A stretch of 64,000 nucleotides of DNA, taken from positions 310,001-374,000 of the forward strand of contig NZ_ANBA01000011.1 in the NCBI RefSeq assembly GCF_000341085.1. Reading direction: 5' to 3'. Positions 26,870 through 34,762 of this stretch are shown in pieces. Numbering within the stretch: the stretch's first letter is position 1; each line of letters begins with the position of its first letter. A program made the translations under genes and the position numbers. The stretch is from Nocardiopsis ganjiahuensis DSM 45031 (GTDB lineage: Bacteria > Actinomycetota > Actinomycetes > Streptosporangiales > Streptosporangiaceae). The notes under the pieces were generated by a model that searched no databases, was not told the origin of the DNA, and was given only the letters and a program-made list of their open reading frames with translations.

Positions 26870-28606
26870 ATGACCGAGATCCCCCAGAGCCACCGACTGT
26901 CCCCGAAGCCCCTGGACGAGCTCCTCGCGGAGGTGCATTCCCAGATGAACCCGGGGCTGTCCGCCCAGGGAAGGGTGCACTCGCTGCTCCAGGCGGTTCT
27001 GGACATCGGTGGTGATCTGGACCTGGCCACCGTGCTGCGCCGGCTCACGGAGGCCGCGGCACACCTGGCCGAGGCCAGGTTCGCCGGGCTGGGTGTGATC
27101 GGTGAGGACGGAAGCTTCACCGAGTTCATCCCGGTCGGGTTCTCCCAGGCTCAGGCCGAACGGATCGGCCGTTTCCCGCACGGCAAGGGCGTGCTCGGCA
27201 CACCTCTGTACGAACGCGCCACGCTACGCCTTTCCGACCTGCGTGATCACCCCGACTTCGGCGGTTTCCCGGAGGGGCACCCGAGCATGTCCAGCTTCCT
27301 GGGAGTACCGATCCAGGTGCGCGGCGAGGTGTTCGGCAACCTCTACCTGACCGAGAAGGAGAACGGCGGGCAGTTCGACGAGGAGGACGAGGCCGTCGTC
27401 ACCGCGCTGGCCACCGCCGCCGGCGTGGCGATCGAGAACGCCCGCCTGTACGAGGAGACCCGGCTGCGCGAGCGGTGGCTGGGAGCCTCCACGGAGATCA
27501 CCACCCGGCTGCTGTCGGGGGCCGACACCGACGAGGTGCTGGCCTTCATGGCGGAGCAGGCCCGGGAGATCGGCGGGGCGGACACGGCGGTGATCATGCT
27601 GCCGGACCCGCACGCGCGGGGACACCTGTTCGCGGAGATCGCGGACGGCCCGATAGCCCAGGAGATCCTGGGGACGCCGGTGGAGGTCCACGACTCCGCC
27701 TGCGGATGGGTGTACGAGTCGGGTGAGGCCGTGACCATCCCCGACCTGCGGCAGGCCAACTGCCCGATGCTCACCCACCGCGGTTACGGCCCCGGGCTGC
27801 TGGTGCCTCTGGGCACCCCCGGGAACACCCGCGGGGTCCTGCTGCTCGGCAAACTCTCCGAGCGGGCACCGTTCGACGCCAACATACGGCGCATGCTGCA
27901 CTCCTTCTCGGTACAGGCCGGAGTGGCACTGGAACTGGCCGAGGCCCGGCGGGACAGCGAACGGATCGTGGTCCTGGAGGAACGGGACCGGATCGCCAAG
28001 GACCTGCACGACGTGGTGATCCAGCGGTTGTTCGCCTCCGCGATGACCCTGATGAGCACGGTCCGGCTGATCACCTCCCCGGAGGCCGAGGAGCGGGTCC
28101 AGCGCACCATCGACGAGCTGGACAGCACGATCCGCGAGATCCGGTCGACCATCTTCGACCTCCAGAACCCGCCGAGCAGACGGGACACCTCCCTGCGCGG
28201 GCGGATCCTGCGGCTGGCGGAGAACACCGCGCACAGCCTGGGCTGCCACCCGGGGGTGAGCCTGGACGGGCCGATCGACGCGTCCGTCACCGACGAGGTG
28301 GGCGAACAGCTGCTGGCGGTCCTGGGCGAGGGACTGACCAACGTCGCCCGGCACGCCCGCGCCACGGAGGTGCACGTCTCGGTGACCGTCGAGGAGCAGG
28401 CGGTCACCGGTCGCCCTACGACCCTGGCGCTCACCATCACCGACAACGGCGTGGGCCTGCCCGAAGAGGGCCGGCGAAGCGGCCTGCGCAACCTGGACCA
28501 GCGGGCCCAGGCCCTGGGCGGCGGTTTCAGCGCGCAGAAGGGCGAGACCGGCGGCACCGTCCTGGTGTGGCGGGTCCCGGTCACGCCCCCCGCCCCGGAG
28601 GCCTGA
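26870..28606 (+). CDS. DevS/DosT-like GAF-domain sensor histidine kinase
   Basis: A 578-residue soluble kinase with two GAF domains (about residues 35-200 and 210-350), a HisKA_3 phosphoacceptor (ERDRIAKDLHDVVIQRLFA, His near 382) and a HATPase_c domain (GEGLTNVARHARA; DNGVGLPEEG). The first GAF contains GFPEGHPSMSSFLGVP, very close to the DevS/DosT haem domain, so gas or redox sensing is likely. ATG at 26870 has GGAGG 10 nt upstream. HisKA_3 kinases pair with NarL-type regulators, but none is adjacent, so it is an orphan in this window. Confidence 0.93.
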   Translation: MTEIPQSHRLSPKPLDELLAEVHSQMNPGLSAQGRVHSLLQAVLDIGGDLDLATVLRRLTEAAAHLAEARFAGLGVIGEDGSFTEFIPVGFSQAQAERIGRFPHGKGVLGTPLYERATLRLSDLRDHPDFGGFPEGHPSMSSFLGVPIQVRGEVFGNLYLTEKENGGQFDEEDEAVVTALATAAGVAIENARLYEETRLRERWLGASTEITTRLLSGADTDEVLAFMAEQAREIGGADTAVIMLPDPHARGHLFAEIADGPIAQEILGTPVEVHDSACGWVYESGEAVTIPDLRQANCPMLTHRGYGPGLLVPLGTPGNTRGVLLLGKLSERAPFDANIRRMLHSFSVQAGVALELAEARRDSERIVVLEERDRIAKDLHDVVIQRLFASAMTLMSTVRLITSPEAEERVQRTIDELDSTIREIRSTIFDLQNPPSRRDTSLRGRILRLAENTAHSLGCHPGVSLDGPIDASVTDEVGEQLLAVLGEGLTNVARHARATEVHVSVTVEEQAVTGRPTTLALTITDNGVGLPEEGRRSGLRNLDQRAQALGGGFSAQKGETGGTVLVWRVPVTPPAPEA

Positions 28607-28644
28607 GCCGGTCCGGGCCCCCGACCCGGCCGTCCGCGAACCGC

Positions 28645-28679
28645 GCGGCCCGGCCGCGAAGGCTCCGCGGCCGGGCCGC
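28645..28679. terminator. Bidirectional hairpin terminator
   Basis: Complementary 14-base arms (CGGCCCGGCCGCG core, 28646-28658, with 28666-28678) around a 7-base loop lie between the convergent kinase and MacB-like permease genes. The stem is perfect and nearly all G-C. Confidence 0.8.
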
Positions 28680-28744
28680 CGTGGTCCCGGTGTCCCCTCG
28701 ACGGTTCCCCGGTGCGGGCCGACCCGGTGGTTCCCCGGCGCGGT

Positions 28745-29977
28745 CTAGCCTGCGCCGAGGGCTTCGGTGGGGTGTTGGGAGGCCGCCCGCAGGGCGGGTA
28801 CGATCCCGGCGACCGCGCCGATGAGCACGGTGGCGACGACCGCACCTGCCCCCGCCCACCAGGGCAGGGACACCGGCCAGCCGCGCAGGAGCGCGTACCC
28901 GCCGGTGGCGAGGGAGCCCAGCAGCACCCCGAACACCCCGCCCAGTGCGGACAGGGTCATCGCCTCCACCAGGAACTGGCCGCGGATGTCGCGCCGGGTG
29001 GCGCCCAGGGCGCGGCGCAGGCCGATCTCGCCCCTGCGCTCCAGCACGGAGATCACCATCGTGTTGGCCACCCCCACCCCGCCCACGAGCAGGGCCACAC
29101 CGCCCAACCCCAGCAGCAGCCCCTGGAAGGTCTGGTCGGCGGCCTGCCGGGCCTCCAGCGCGTCCGAGGGCCGCGACACCCGGGCCTCGTTCGGCTTCTC
29201 GGGGTTGGCGTTGCGGCCCACCTCGTCCCGAACCCGCTCCACGTGGTCGGGGTCGACCCGCACGTACACGGTGGAGGCCTCGCCCTTGGCTCCCAGCACC
29301 TCCTCGGCAACCTCCTGGCCGACCAGGGCGGCGTTGTCCAGCTCCGGCGCCAACTCCGCCCGCTCCAGGACACCGACCACCGAGAAGTAGGTGCCGCCGA
29401 CGAGCACCAGTGTGTCCGGGGTGATCCGGTGGACGCCCAGGCGCTCGGCGGCCGCCGCACCGAGCACGACCGCCGGGTGGTCGGTGGTGGCGGCGTTCAG
29501 CCACACGCCCTCGTCCACCTCGGCGCGGACCGCCTCCAGCAGGTCGAGGTCGACACCGTAGGCGCCGATCCCGCCGGACTCCCCGCTCGGGACGAGGTCG
29601 CTGCGGTAGACGTTGGCCCCGCCCACCAGTTCCACCTGTGAGGTGTGCTCGACCTCGGGCATCCGGTCGATCCGCGCCCGCGCCTCCTCGGGGAGTTTCG
29701 CGGCGCCGCCGAACAGGTCGCTTCCGGGTTCGACGGTCACGAGATTGGTGCCCAGCCGGGAGATCCGCTGGTCCAGCTCGGCCTGCCCCGAGGAGGAGAC
29801 CCCCACCACCGCGACCATCGCCGCGATGCCGATGGCGATGCCCAGGGCGGACAGCACCACACGGGTCGGCCGGGCCCGCAGCCCGCTCGAACCGGTGCGC
29901 AGCCGGTCGGCCGGGGAGAGCCGGGCGGGGCGCAGCTGGGCGCGGCGGTCGCGCCGGCGTCGGGCGAGCCCCGTCAT
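28745..29977 (-). CDS. MacB-like ABC permease (FtsX family)
   Basis: A 410-residue permease with one N-terminal helix (RVVLSALGIAIGIAAMVAVVGV), a large extracellular MacB_PCD domain (about 60-270) and three C-terminal helices with the conserved SVLERRGEIGLRRALGATRRDI motif. This is the four-helix MacB topology. ATG at 29977 overlaps the ATPase stop (ATGA). It acts with the upstream ATPase, the adaptor and a lipoprotein as a mechanotransmission-type efflux system. Substrate unknown. Confidence 0.94.
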   Translation of the reverse strand: MTGLARRRRDRRAQLRPARLSPADRLRTGSSGLRARPTRVVLSALGIAIGIAAMVAVVGVSSSGQAELDQRISRLGTNLVTVEPGSDLFGGAAKLPEEARARIDRMPEVEHTSQVELVGGANVYRSDLVPSGESGGIGAYGVDLDLLEAVRAEVDEGVWLNAATTDHPAVVLGAAAAERLGVHRITPDTLVLVGGTYFSVVGVLERAELAPELDNAALVGQEVAEEVLGAKGEASTVYVRVDPDHVERVRDEVGRNANPEKPNEARVSRPSDALEARQAADQTFQGLLLGLGGVALLVGGVGVANTMVISVLERRGEIGLRRALGATRRDIRGQFLVEAMTLSALGGVFGVLLGSLATGGYALLRGWPVSLPWWAGAGAVVATVLIGAVAGIVPALRAASQHPTEALGAG

Positions 29978-30786
29978 CGTCCCGCCTCCGTCCGGCACGG
30001 GGCGTCGCCCGGGAGGGCGGAGTCGGAGACCACGCGGCCGTCGCGCACCTCCACCCGTCGGGGCAGGGCAGCGGCCAGTTCGCGGTCGTGCGTGATCACC
30101 ACGACCGTCACCCCGTCCCCGTGCAGTTCCCGGAGCACCCGCATCACGGTTTCCCCGGAGGTGGTGTCCAGGGCGCCGGTGGGTTCGTCCGCGAGCAGCA
30201 GCCGGGGCGATCCCACCACCGCCCGGGCGATCGCCACCCGCTGTTTCTGACCGCCGGAGAGCTCGTGCGGACGGTGGTAGGCCCGGTCGGCCAGCCCGAC
30301 CCGCTCCAGGGCCCGCAGCGCCAGCCGGACCCGTGTGCGGGCGGGGACGCCGGAGTACAACAGGCCGTCGGCCACGTTGTCCACGGCGTACACGTTGGGC
30401 GCCAGGTGGAACTGCTGGAAGACGAAGCCGATCCAGCGCGCCCGCAGCGCGGAGAGCTGGTCGTCGGCGAGCGCCCCCACGTCGTACCCGAACACGCGCA
30501 CCGTGCCGGAGGTCGGCGCGTCGAGCGTGCCGAGCAGGTTGAGCAGTGTGGACTTGCCCGAACCGGAGGGGCCGACGATCGCCAGCAGCTCGCCCCGGCC
30601 GATCCCCAGGCCCACCCCGTCCAGGGCGCGCACACCACCCGGGTAGTGGCGGCTCACCGCGGTGAACTCCACAGCCGGCCCGGGGTCCCGCGTGGTGGTC
30701 GGGGCAGGACCCCCGACGGCCGTGGAGGGCCGCGCGGCGGCCTCGCAGGAGTCCGTGGCGGCCGCTTCCGGCTTCTCGGCGGTCAT
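29974..30786 (-). CDS. MacB/LolD-like ABC ATPase
   Basis: A 270-residue ATPase with an N-terminal extension of about 38 residues. Walker A (GPSGSGKST, residues 72-80), signature (LSGGQKQR), Walker B (LLLADEPTGALD) and switch His (VITHD) are intact, and the GALDTTSG context is typical of the MacB/LolD/FtsE group. ATG at 30786 overlaps the adaptor stop. It energises the FtsX-type permease encoded next. Confidence 0.95.
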   Translation of the reverse strand: MTAEKPEAAATDSCEAAARPSTAVGGPAPTTTRDPGPAVEFTAVSRHYPGGVRALDGVGLGIGRGELLAIVGPSGSGKSTLLNLLGTLDAPTSGTVRVFGYDVGALADDQLSALRARWIGFVFQQFHLAPNVYAVDNVADGLLYSGVPARTRVRLALRALERVGLADRAYHRPHELSGGQKQRVAIARAVVGSPRLLLADEPTGALDTTSGETVMRVLRELHGDGVTVVVITHDRELAAALPRRVEVRDGRVVSDSALPGDAPCRTEAGR

Positions 30787-31916
30787 TCGGGAACCACCAC
30801 CTCGGTGCCGGCGTCGATTCCGTCACCGGCCACCTCCACGAGGCCGTCGGAGAACCAGCCGGTCTCCACCGGAACGTCCTCGACACCGTCATCGCCCACC
30901 ACGGACAGCCCGTAGCCCCCGCCGGAGAGGGCAATCAGCGCGCCCACCGGGGCGGCGAGCACGTCCTCACGCGCCTCGCCCCGGGCGAGGACATCGACCG
31001 GGGCCCGGTCGAGGAAACCCTCGGCACCCTCCTCCAGGGAGATCAGCACCTCCACGGTCGGCTTGCCGTCGCCGCCCGTCTCCGGCTCGTCCTCCTCGAC
31101 CCTGGCGACGTCGCCCACGGACGACACCTCACCGGTGACCGTTCCGCCGTCGGGCATCTCCACGGTGACCTCGTCGCCCTCGGCCACGAGGTCGCGGTCG
31201 CCCACCGCGAGGTCGATCCGGACCACCTGGCGGGTGGAGGCGGTGGTGAGCAGGGGTGTCGCCGGGGCCACGTTCTCCCCGACCGCCACCTCGTGTCCGG
31301 CCACCCGGACCGGGCCGGAGGAGTACCAGATCCGGTCCGGTTCGACCGTGCCGGTGACCGCCGCCCCCTCGGTGTCCTCCTGCCAGCGCCTGACCGCCTC
31401 GGCGGTGAGCTGTGTGTACTCGTCGTCGACGGTGAACCCGGCGTACCCCAGCTCGGCGAGGGCCTGCTCGAACTGGCGCACGTCCGGCCCTCTGGCGCCG
31501 GGCTCCAGGGTTCGGTAGGCGGGCTTGTCGCCCCGCAGCAGGATCACGGGACGGCCGTCGACCTCCCACGCGCGCTGACCGGCGGAGAGCTCCGCGCCCT
31601 CCTCGGGGAGCCAGGTGAGCACCCCGTCGGAGCGGGAGAAGAACGAACCCCCTCCCGCGTAGCCGAGGGTGCCGTCCAGCCGCTCCTCCCGGAGCAGGGT
31701 CGTGCGCTCCACGGAGGCGGTGGCCCCGGGGGCGGCGGCCTCCTCCGGGGCGCCCCTGGGCCAGCCCCGGACCGTCACGGCCGCCCCCGCGCAGAGCACC
31801 GCCAGGGTGAGGAGGGCCGCGATCAGCCACAGGAAACCGCGTCCGCGCCGGGGCGGGCGGCCCCTGCCGGTGTCGTCGACGTCCTCCTCGCCCAGGAGTC
31901 CGGTGTCCGCGCTCAC
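30783..31916 (-). CDS. HlyD-like efflux adaptor with peptidoglycan-binding domain
   Basis: A 377-residue protein: cytosolic acidic tail, one membrane helix (FLWLIAALLTLAVLCAGAAVTV, about 28-49), then an extracellular part containing a peptidoglycan-binding_1 domain (PDVRQFEQALAELGYAG...AVRRWQ) and the beta-barrel and lipoyl-type parts of a membrane-fusion adaptor (VGDRDLVAEGDEVTVEMPDGG). In a Gram-positive envelope this likely tethers the MacB-like pump to the wall. GTG at 31916 overlaps the lipoprotein stop (GTGA). Confidence 0.9.
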   Translation of the reverse strand: MSADTGLLGEEDVDDTGRGRPPRRGRGFLWLIAALLTLAVLCAGAAVTVRGWPRGAPEEAAAPGATASVERTTLLREERLDGTLGYAGGGSFFSRSDGVLTWLPEEGAELSAGQRAWEVDGRPVILLRGDKPAYRTLEPGARGPDVRQFEQALAELGYAGFTVDDEYTQLTAEAVRRWQEDTEGAAVTGTVEPDRIWYSSGPVRVAGHEVAVGENVAPATPLLTTASTRQVVRIDLAVGDRDLVAEGDEVTVEMPDGGTVTGEVSSVGDVARVEEDEPETGGDGKPTVEVLISLEEGAEGFLDRAPVDVLARGEAREDVLAAPVGALIALSGGGYGLSVVGDDGVEDVPVETGWFSDGLVEVAGDGIDAGTEVVVPE

Positions 31917-32413
31917 GAGCCGTCCCCGAGTTCGAGGCCGAGGTCGGCCTCTTCGGTGCAGGTGGTGACGGCAGCCATGTGCTCGTCGTCGTCGGGGTCG
32001 ACCGGCAGGGTCAGACCCGCGCCCGGCTCGGGGTCCTCGATGTCGATGCCGTTCTCCCGCAGGCACTCGGCCAGCTTCAGGTCGGTCTCGAACCGTTCCT
32101 CCTCGGAGGGGGCATTCTCGTCCACGGGGAGCAGTTCCTCGCACGCCTCCATCGCCTGGGCCGTATCCTCGTCGCCCTCCCCCGTGGCGGGGAGGGCGAT
32201 CATGCCGCCGTCGCCCTCGGGGTCGGGCATGTCGACCCCGTGGTCACGCATACAGGCGGCGAAGTCCAGCATCGCCTCGTCCATCGACTTCTCGGTGTCC
32301 CCGCCGCCGTCAGCGCTGCCGTCCGCGCCGTCGTCCCCGCCGAGGACCCCGCATCCGGTGAGCAGCAGCCCGGCCGCCGCCGCGGTCGCGGCCATGAGGG
32401 TCAGTGCGCGCAT
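31913..32413 (-). CDS. Lipoprotein with an internal CMRxxGVDxPDP duplication
   Basis: A 166-residue lipoprotein (lipobox LTGC, Cys21), first gene of the efflux operon. ATG at 32413 has AGGAG 8 nt upstream. The mature part is very acidic and contains two related units of about 50 residues, one starting LDFAACMRDHGVDMPDPEG and one LKLAECLRENGIDIEDPEP, each ending in another Cys (AMEACEELL; VTTCTEEAD). The four cysteines could form disulfides or bind a metal or ligand. I infer a substrate-binding or sensing role for the pump; nothing proves it. Confidence 0.82.
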   Translation of the reverse strand: MRALTLMAATAAAAGLLLTGCGVLGGDDGADGSADGGGDTEKSMDEAMLDFAACMRDHGVDMPDPEGDGGMIALPATGEGDEDTAQAMEACEELLPVDENAPSEEERFETDLKLAECLRENGIDIEDPEPGAGLTLPVDPDDDEHMAAVTTCTEEADLGLELGDGS

Positions 32414-32469
32414 GTCGTTCACTCCTGCTTCGGGTTCGGTGATGTCGGAGCCCATGCCAGTGGGTCGGC

Positions 32470-32486
32470 GGTTAGCCGGTGGTTAG
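32470..32486. promoter_or_regulatory. GGTTAG direct repeat, response-regulator site candidate
   Basis: GGTTAG at 32470-32475 and again at 32481-32486, 11 bp apart, i.e. one helical turn, the layout bound by OmpR/PhoP-type dimers. It lies 57 bp upstream of the lipoprotein-led efflux operon. A matching pair in opposite orientation is at 32531-32547. Confidence 0.65.
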
Positions 32487-32530
32487 GGCGGCCGGGACTC
32501 CCGTCGGGCGGGCGAGCCGGGTGGTCCGGG

Positions 32531-32547
32531 CTAACCTCGGCCTAACC
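32531..32547. promoter_or_regulatory. CTAACC direct repeat, second response-regulator site candidate
   Basis: CTAACC at 32531-32536 and 32542-32547 is the reverse complement of the GGTTAG pair with the same 11-bp period. It lies 69 bp upstream of the response-regulator ATG, so the two sites face the two divergent operons and could serve activation of the pump and autoregulation. Confidence 0.65.
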
Positions 32548-32615
32548 GGGCGGGCGATAGTGCTGGCCAGTCGGGGTTCGAAGAACCGGCAGGGCTACAG
32601 GGGCGGGGAAGAGGC

Positions 32616-33272
32616 ATGCGGATTCTGGTGGTGGAGGACGAGCCCGACCTGGCGGAGACAGTCGCCGAAGGGTTGCGCGGTGAGGGCATGGCGGTGGACG
32701 TGTGCCACGACGGAGACACGGGGTTGGAGATGGCCACCGTGCACGACTACGACGTGGTGGTCCTGGACCGCGACCTGCCGGTGCTGCACGGGGACCAGGT
32801 GTGCCTGCGGATCACCGAGGACCCCGGCGTGCAGGCACGGGTGCTCATGCTCACCGCCGCCGGCGGCCTGGAGGACCGGGTGGACGGACTCGACCTGGGC
32901 GCCGACGACTACCTGGCCAAACCCTTCGCCTACCTGGAACTGGTGGCCCGGGTGCGGGCCCTGGGGCGCAGGGCCCGGCCCGCGGCGCCGCCCCGGCTCA
33001 GCCGGGCGGGGCTGCTGGTGGACACCACCCGGCGGACCGCCTTTCGCGACGGCCGGGAGCTCTCGCTCTCGCCCAAGGAACTGGGGGTGCTGGAGGAGCT
33101 GCTGCGCGCGAACGGGGCGCCGGTGACCGCGACCCACCTGATCGAGAAGGTGTGGGACGCCCACCTGGATCCGTTCAGCGGAGTGCTGAAGGTGGTGGTG
33201 CACGGGTTGCGCCGCAAGCTCGGCGATCCTCCGGTGATCGAGACCGTGCCCGGCCACGGATACCGGATCTGA
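32616..33272 (+). CDS. OmpR-family response regulator
   Basis: A 218-residue two-domain regulator. The receiver has the acidic pocket (VVEDEP), phosphoacceptor D51 (VVVLDRDLPV), T80 and K102 (LAKPF). The C-terminal winged helix (LSPKELGVLEELLRANGAPVT...VVVHGLRRKLG) is OmpR/PhoB type. It is followed 1 bp later by its kinase. It is divergent from the MacB-like efflux operon, with paired direct repeats between them, so the pump is its likely target. Confidence 0.96.
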   Translation: MRILVVEDEPDLAETVAEGLRGEGMAVDVCHDGDTGLEMATVHDYDVVVLDRDLPVLHGDQVCLRITEDPGVQARVLMLTAAGGLEDRVDGLDLGADDYLAKPFAYLELVARVRALGRRARPAAPPRLSRAGLLVDTTRRTAFRDGRELSLSPKELGVLEELLRANGAPVTATHLIEKVWDAHLDPFSGVLKVVVHGLRRKLGDPPVIETVPGHGYRI

Positions 33273-33273
33273 C

Positions 33274-34575
33274 ATGGCCGACGGATCCGAGACGGCCCCC
33301 GGCGCGAGGGACGGACGGGTGTCCGGCACGGCGCGTTCCGGTACGGCGCGTTCCGGTACGGCGCGCCGGGGGCTGGACCGCCTCACCGGCCTCACCCTGC
33401 GCACGAAGCTCGCCCTCGTCTACACGGGGGTCTTCGCCCTCGGTGGAGGAGTGCTGCTCACGGCCAACTACGCGATGGTCTCCGCGAGCCTGGAGGTCCG
33501 GGGGTTCGAGCTGGCCAGAACCATCGAGGTCACTGCCGAGGACGGTGTGCCGCTCATGGTTCCGGGGACCCCCGTCCAGCCCTTGGAGAGTCCGGAAGCC
33601 ACCGACCCGTGGGCGACGGCGGGTCGAGCGGAGCCCGCCACGGCCCTGGTGGACCACTACCAGGACGGGGTGCTCTCGGACCTGCTCCTCAACTCGGTCC
33701 TCGTCCTGGCGGGGGTCACCCTGCTGGCGGCGCTGGCCGGTTGGCTGATCGCGGGCCGGCCGATGCGGCGCCTGCACCGGGTGACCGAGACCGCGCGCAC
33801 GCTGTCCGAGCGGGACCTGCACAGCAGGCTGGAGCTCACCGGCCCCGAGGACGAGTTCCGGGAACTGGGCGACACCTTCGACGGGATGCTCTCCCGCCTG
33901 GAGCGGGCCTTCGACTCCCAGCGCCGATTCGTCGCCAACGCCTCACACGAACTCCGCACTCCGCTGTCGGTGCAGCGTGCCGCACTGGAAGTACCCCTGG
34001 CTCAGGACCGGGTGCCCGATGATCTGCGACCGGCCTTCCGTCGGGCGCTGGACTCGGTGGGCCGCAGCGAGGCACTGATCAGCGGGCTGCTGTTGTTGGC
34101 CCGCTCCGACCGCGGACTGGCCCGGACCGAGGAGGTGGACCTGGCCGGGGTGGCCCGTGACACGGTCGGGCTCTTCCGAGGTGAGGCCGAGGGGGCCCAC
34201 GTGGAGCTGCGGGTCGACGTGGAGCCGGCACGGGTGGACGGCGACCCGGTCCTCCTGGAGCACCTGGTGCGCAACCTGGTGGAGAACGCCGTCCGCTACA
34301 ACACCCCAGAGGGCTGGGTGGAGGTGCGCGTGCGCACCGCGGCGGGGCGCACCGTGCTCAGGGTGGCCAACACCGGCGGGGAGGTCGGCGACGCGGACGA
34401 GCTGTTCGAACCCTTCCACCGCGGTGACGCGGTACGCCTGCACAGCTCCCGGCCCGGCAGTGGGCTCGGGCTGTCCGTCGTCCGCTCGATCGCCGCCGCA
34501 CACGGGGCCAGGGCCACCGCGAGAGCCCGCCCCGGCGGGGGTCTGGTGGTCGCCGTGGGCTTCCCCGAACTCTGA
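33274..34575 (+). CDS. Sensor histidine kinase of the OmpR pair
   Basis: A 433-residue kinase: N-terminal cytosolic tail of about 38 residues with a GTARS triplication, membrane helix (LALVYTGVFALGGGVLLTANYAMV), short extracellular loop, second helix (about 133-153), HAMP, HisKA (NASHELRTPL, His near 225) and HATPase_c (LVENAVRYN; SGLGLSVVRSI). The architecture matches CutS/QseC-like kinases. The loop of about 65 residues is the likely sensor. It is co-transcribed with the response regulator. Confidence 0.95.
   Translation: MADGSETAPGARDGRVSGTARSGTARSGTARRGLDRLTGLTLRTKLALVYTGVFALGGGVLLTANYAMVSASLEVRGFELARTIEVTAEDGVPLMVPGTPVQPLESPEATDPWATAGRAEPATALVDHYQDGVLSDLLLNSVLVLAGVTLLAALAGWLIAGRPMRRLHRVTETARTLSERDLHSRLELTGPEDEFRELGDTFDGMLSRLERAFDSQRRFVANASHELRTPLSVQRAALEVPLAQDRVPDDLRPAFRRALDSVGRSEALISGLLLLARSDRGLARTEEVDLAGVARDTVGLFRGEAEGAHVELRVDVEPARVDGDPVLLEHLVRNLVENAVRYNTPEGWVEVRVRTAAGRTVLRVANTGGEVGDADELFEPFHRGDAVRLHSSRPGSGLGLSVVRSIAAAHGARATARARPGGGLVVAVGFPEL
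33322..33366 (+). repeat. 15-bp triplication in the kinase gene
   Basis: Three tandem copies of TCCGGYACGGCGCGT encode SGTAR-SGTAR-SGTAR in the cytosolic N-terminus of the kinase. The last two copies differ at only one base, so this is a recent in-frame slippage event with no expected effect on the catalytic domains. Confidence 0.85.
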
Positions 34576-34711
34576 CCGGATGAAGGCCCGACCAGCTGGA
34601 AGGGCTCGGCCGACGGGACACAACGAAGCCGTGACGAAACTACGCAACGAAAGAATGTCCGAGTGGTGGGGCGGTCCCGGGAGCGGTGGGTGAAACGTTT
34701 CTCGGGCCGGG

Positions 34712-34732
34712 TTGTCCACAGGCTGGGGACAA
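34712..34732. promoter_or_regulatory. Second paired DnaA-box-like element
   Basis: TTGTCCACAG-G-CTGGGGACAA: 10-base arms with one mismatch. The first half is the actinobacterial DnaA box TTGTCCACA. It is almost the same as the element at 20828-20848, 13.9 kb away, and also sits beside rather than inside genes. Confidence 0.45.
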
Positions 34733-34762
34733 CGGGCCCGGAGGCAGCCCCGGGAGCGGGCT

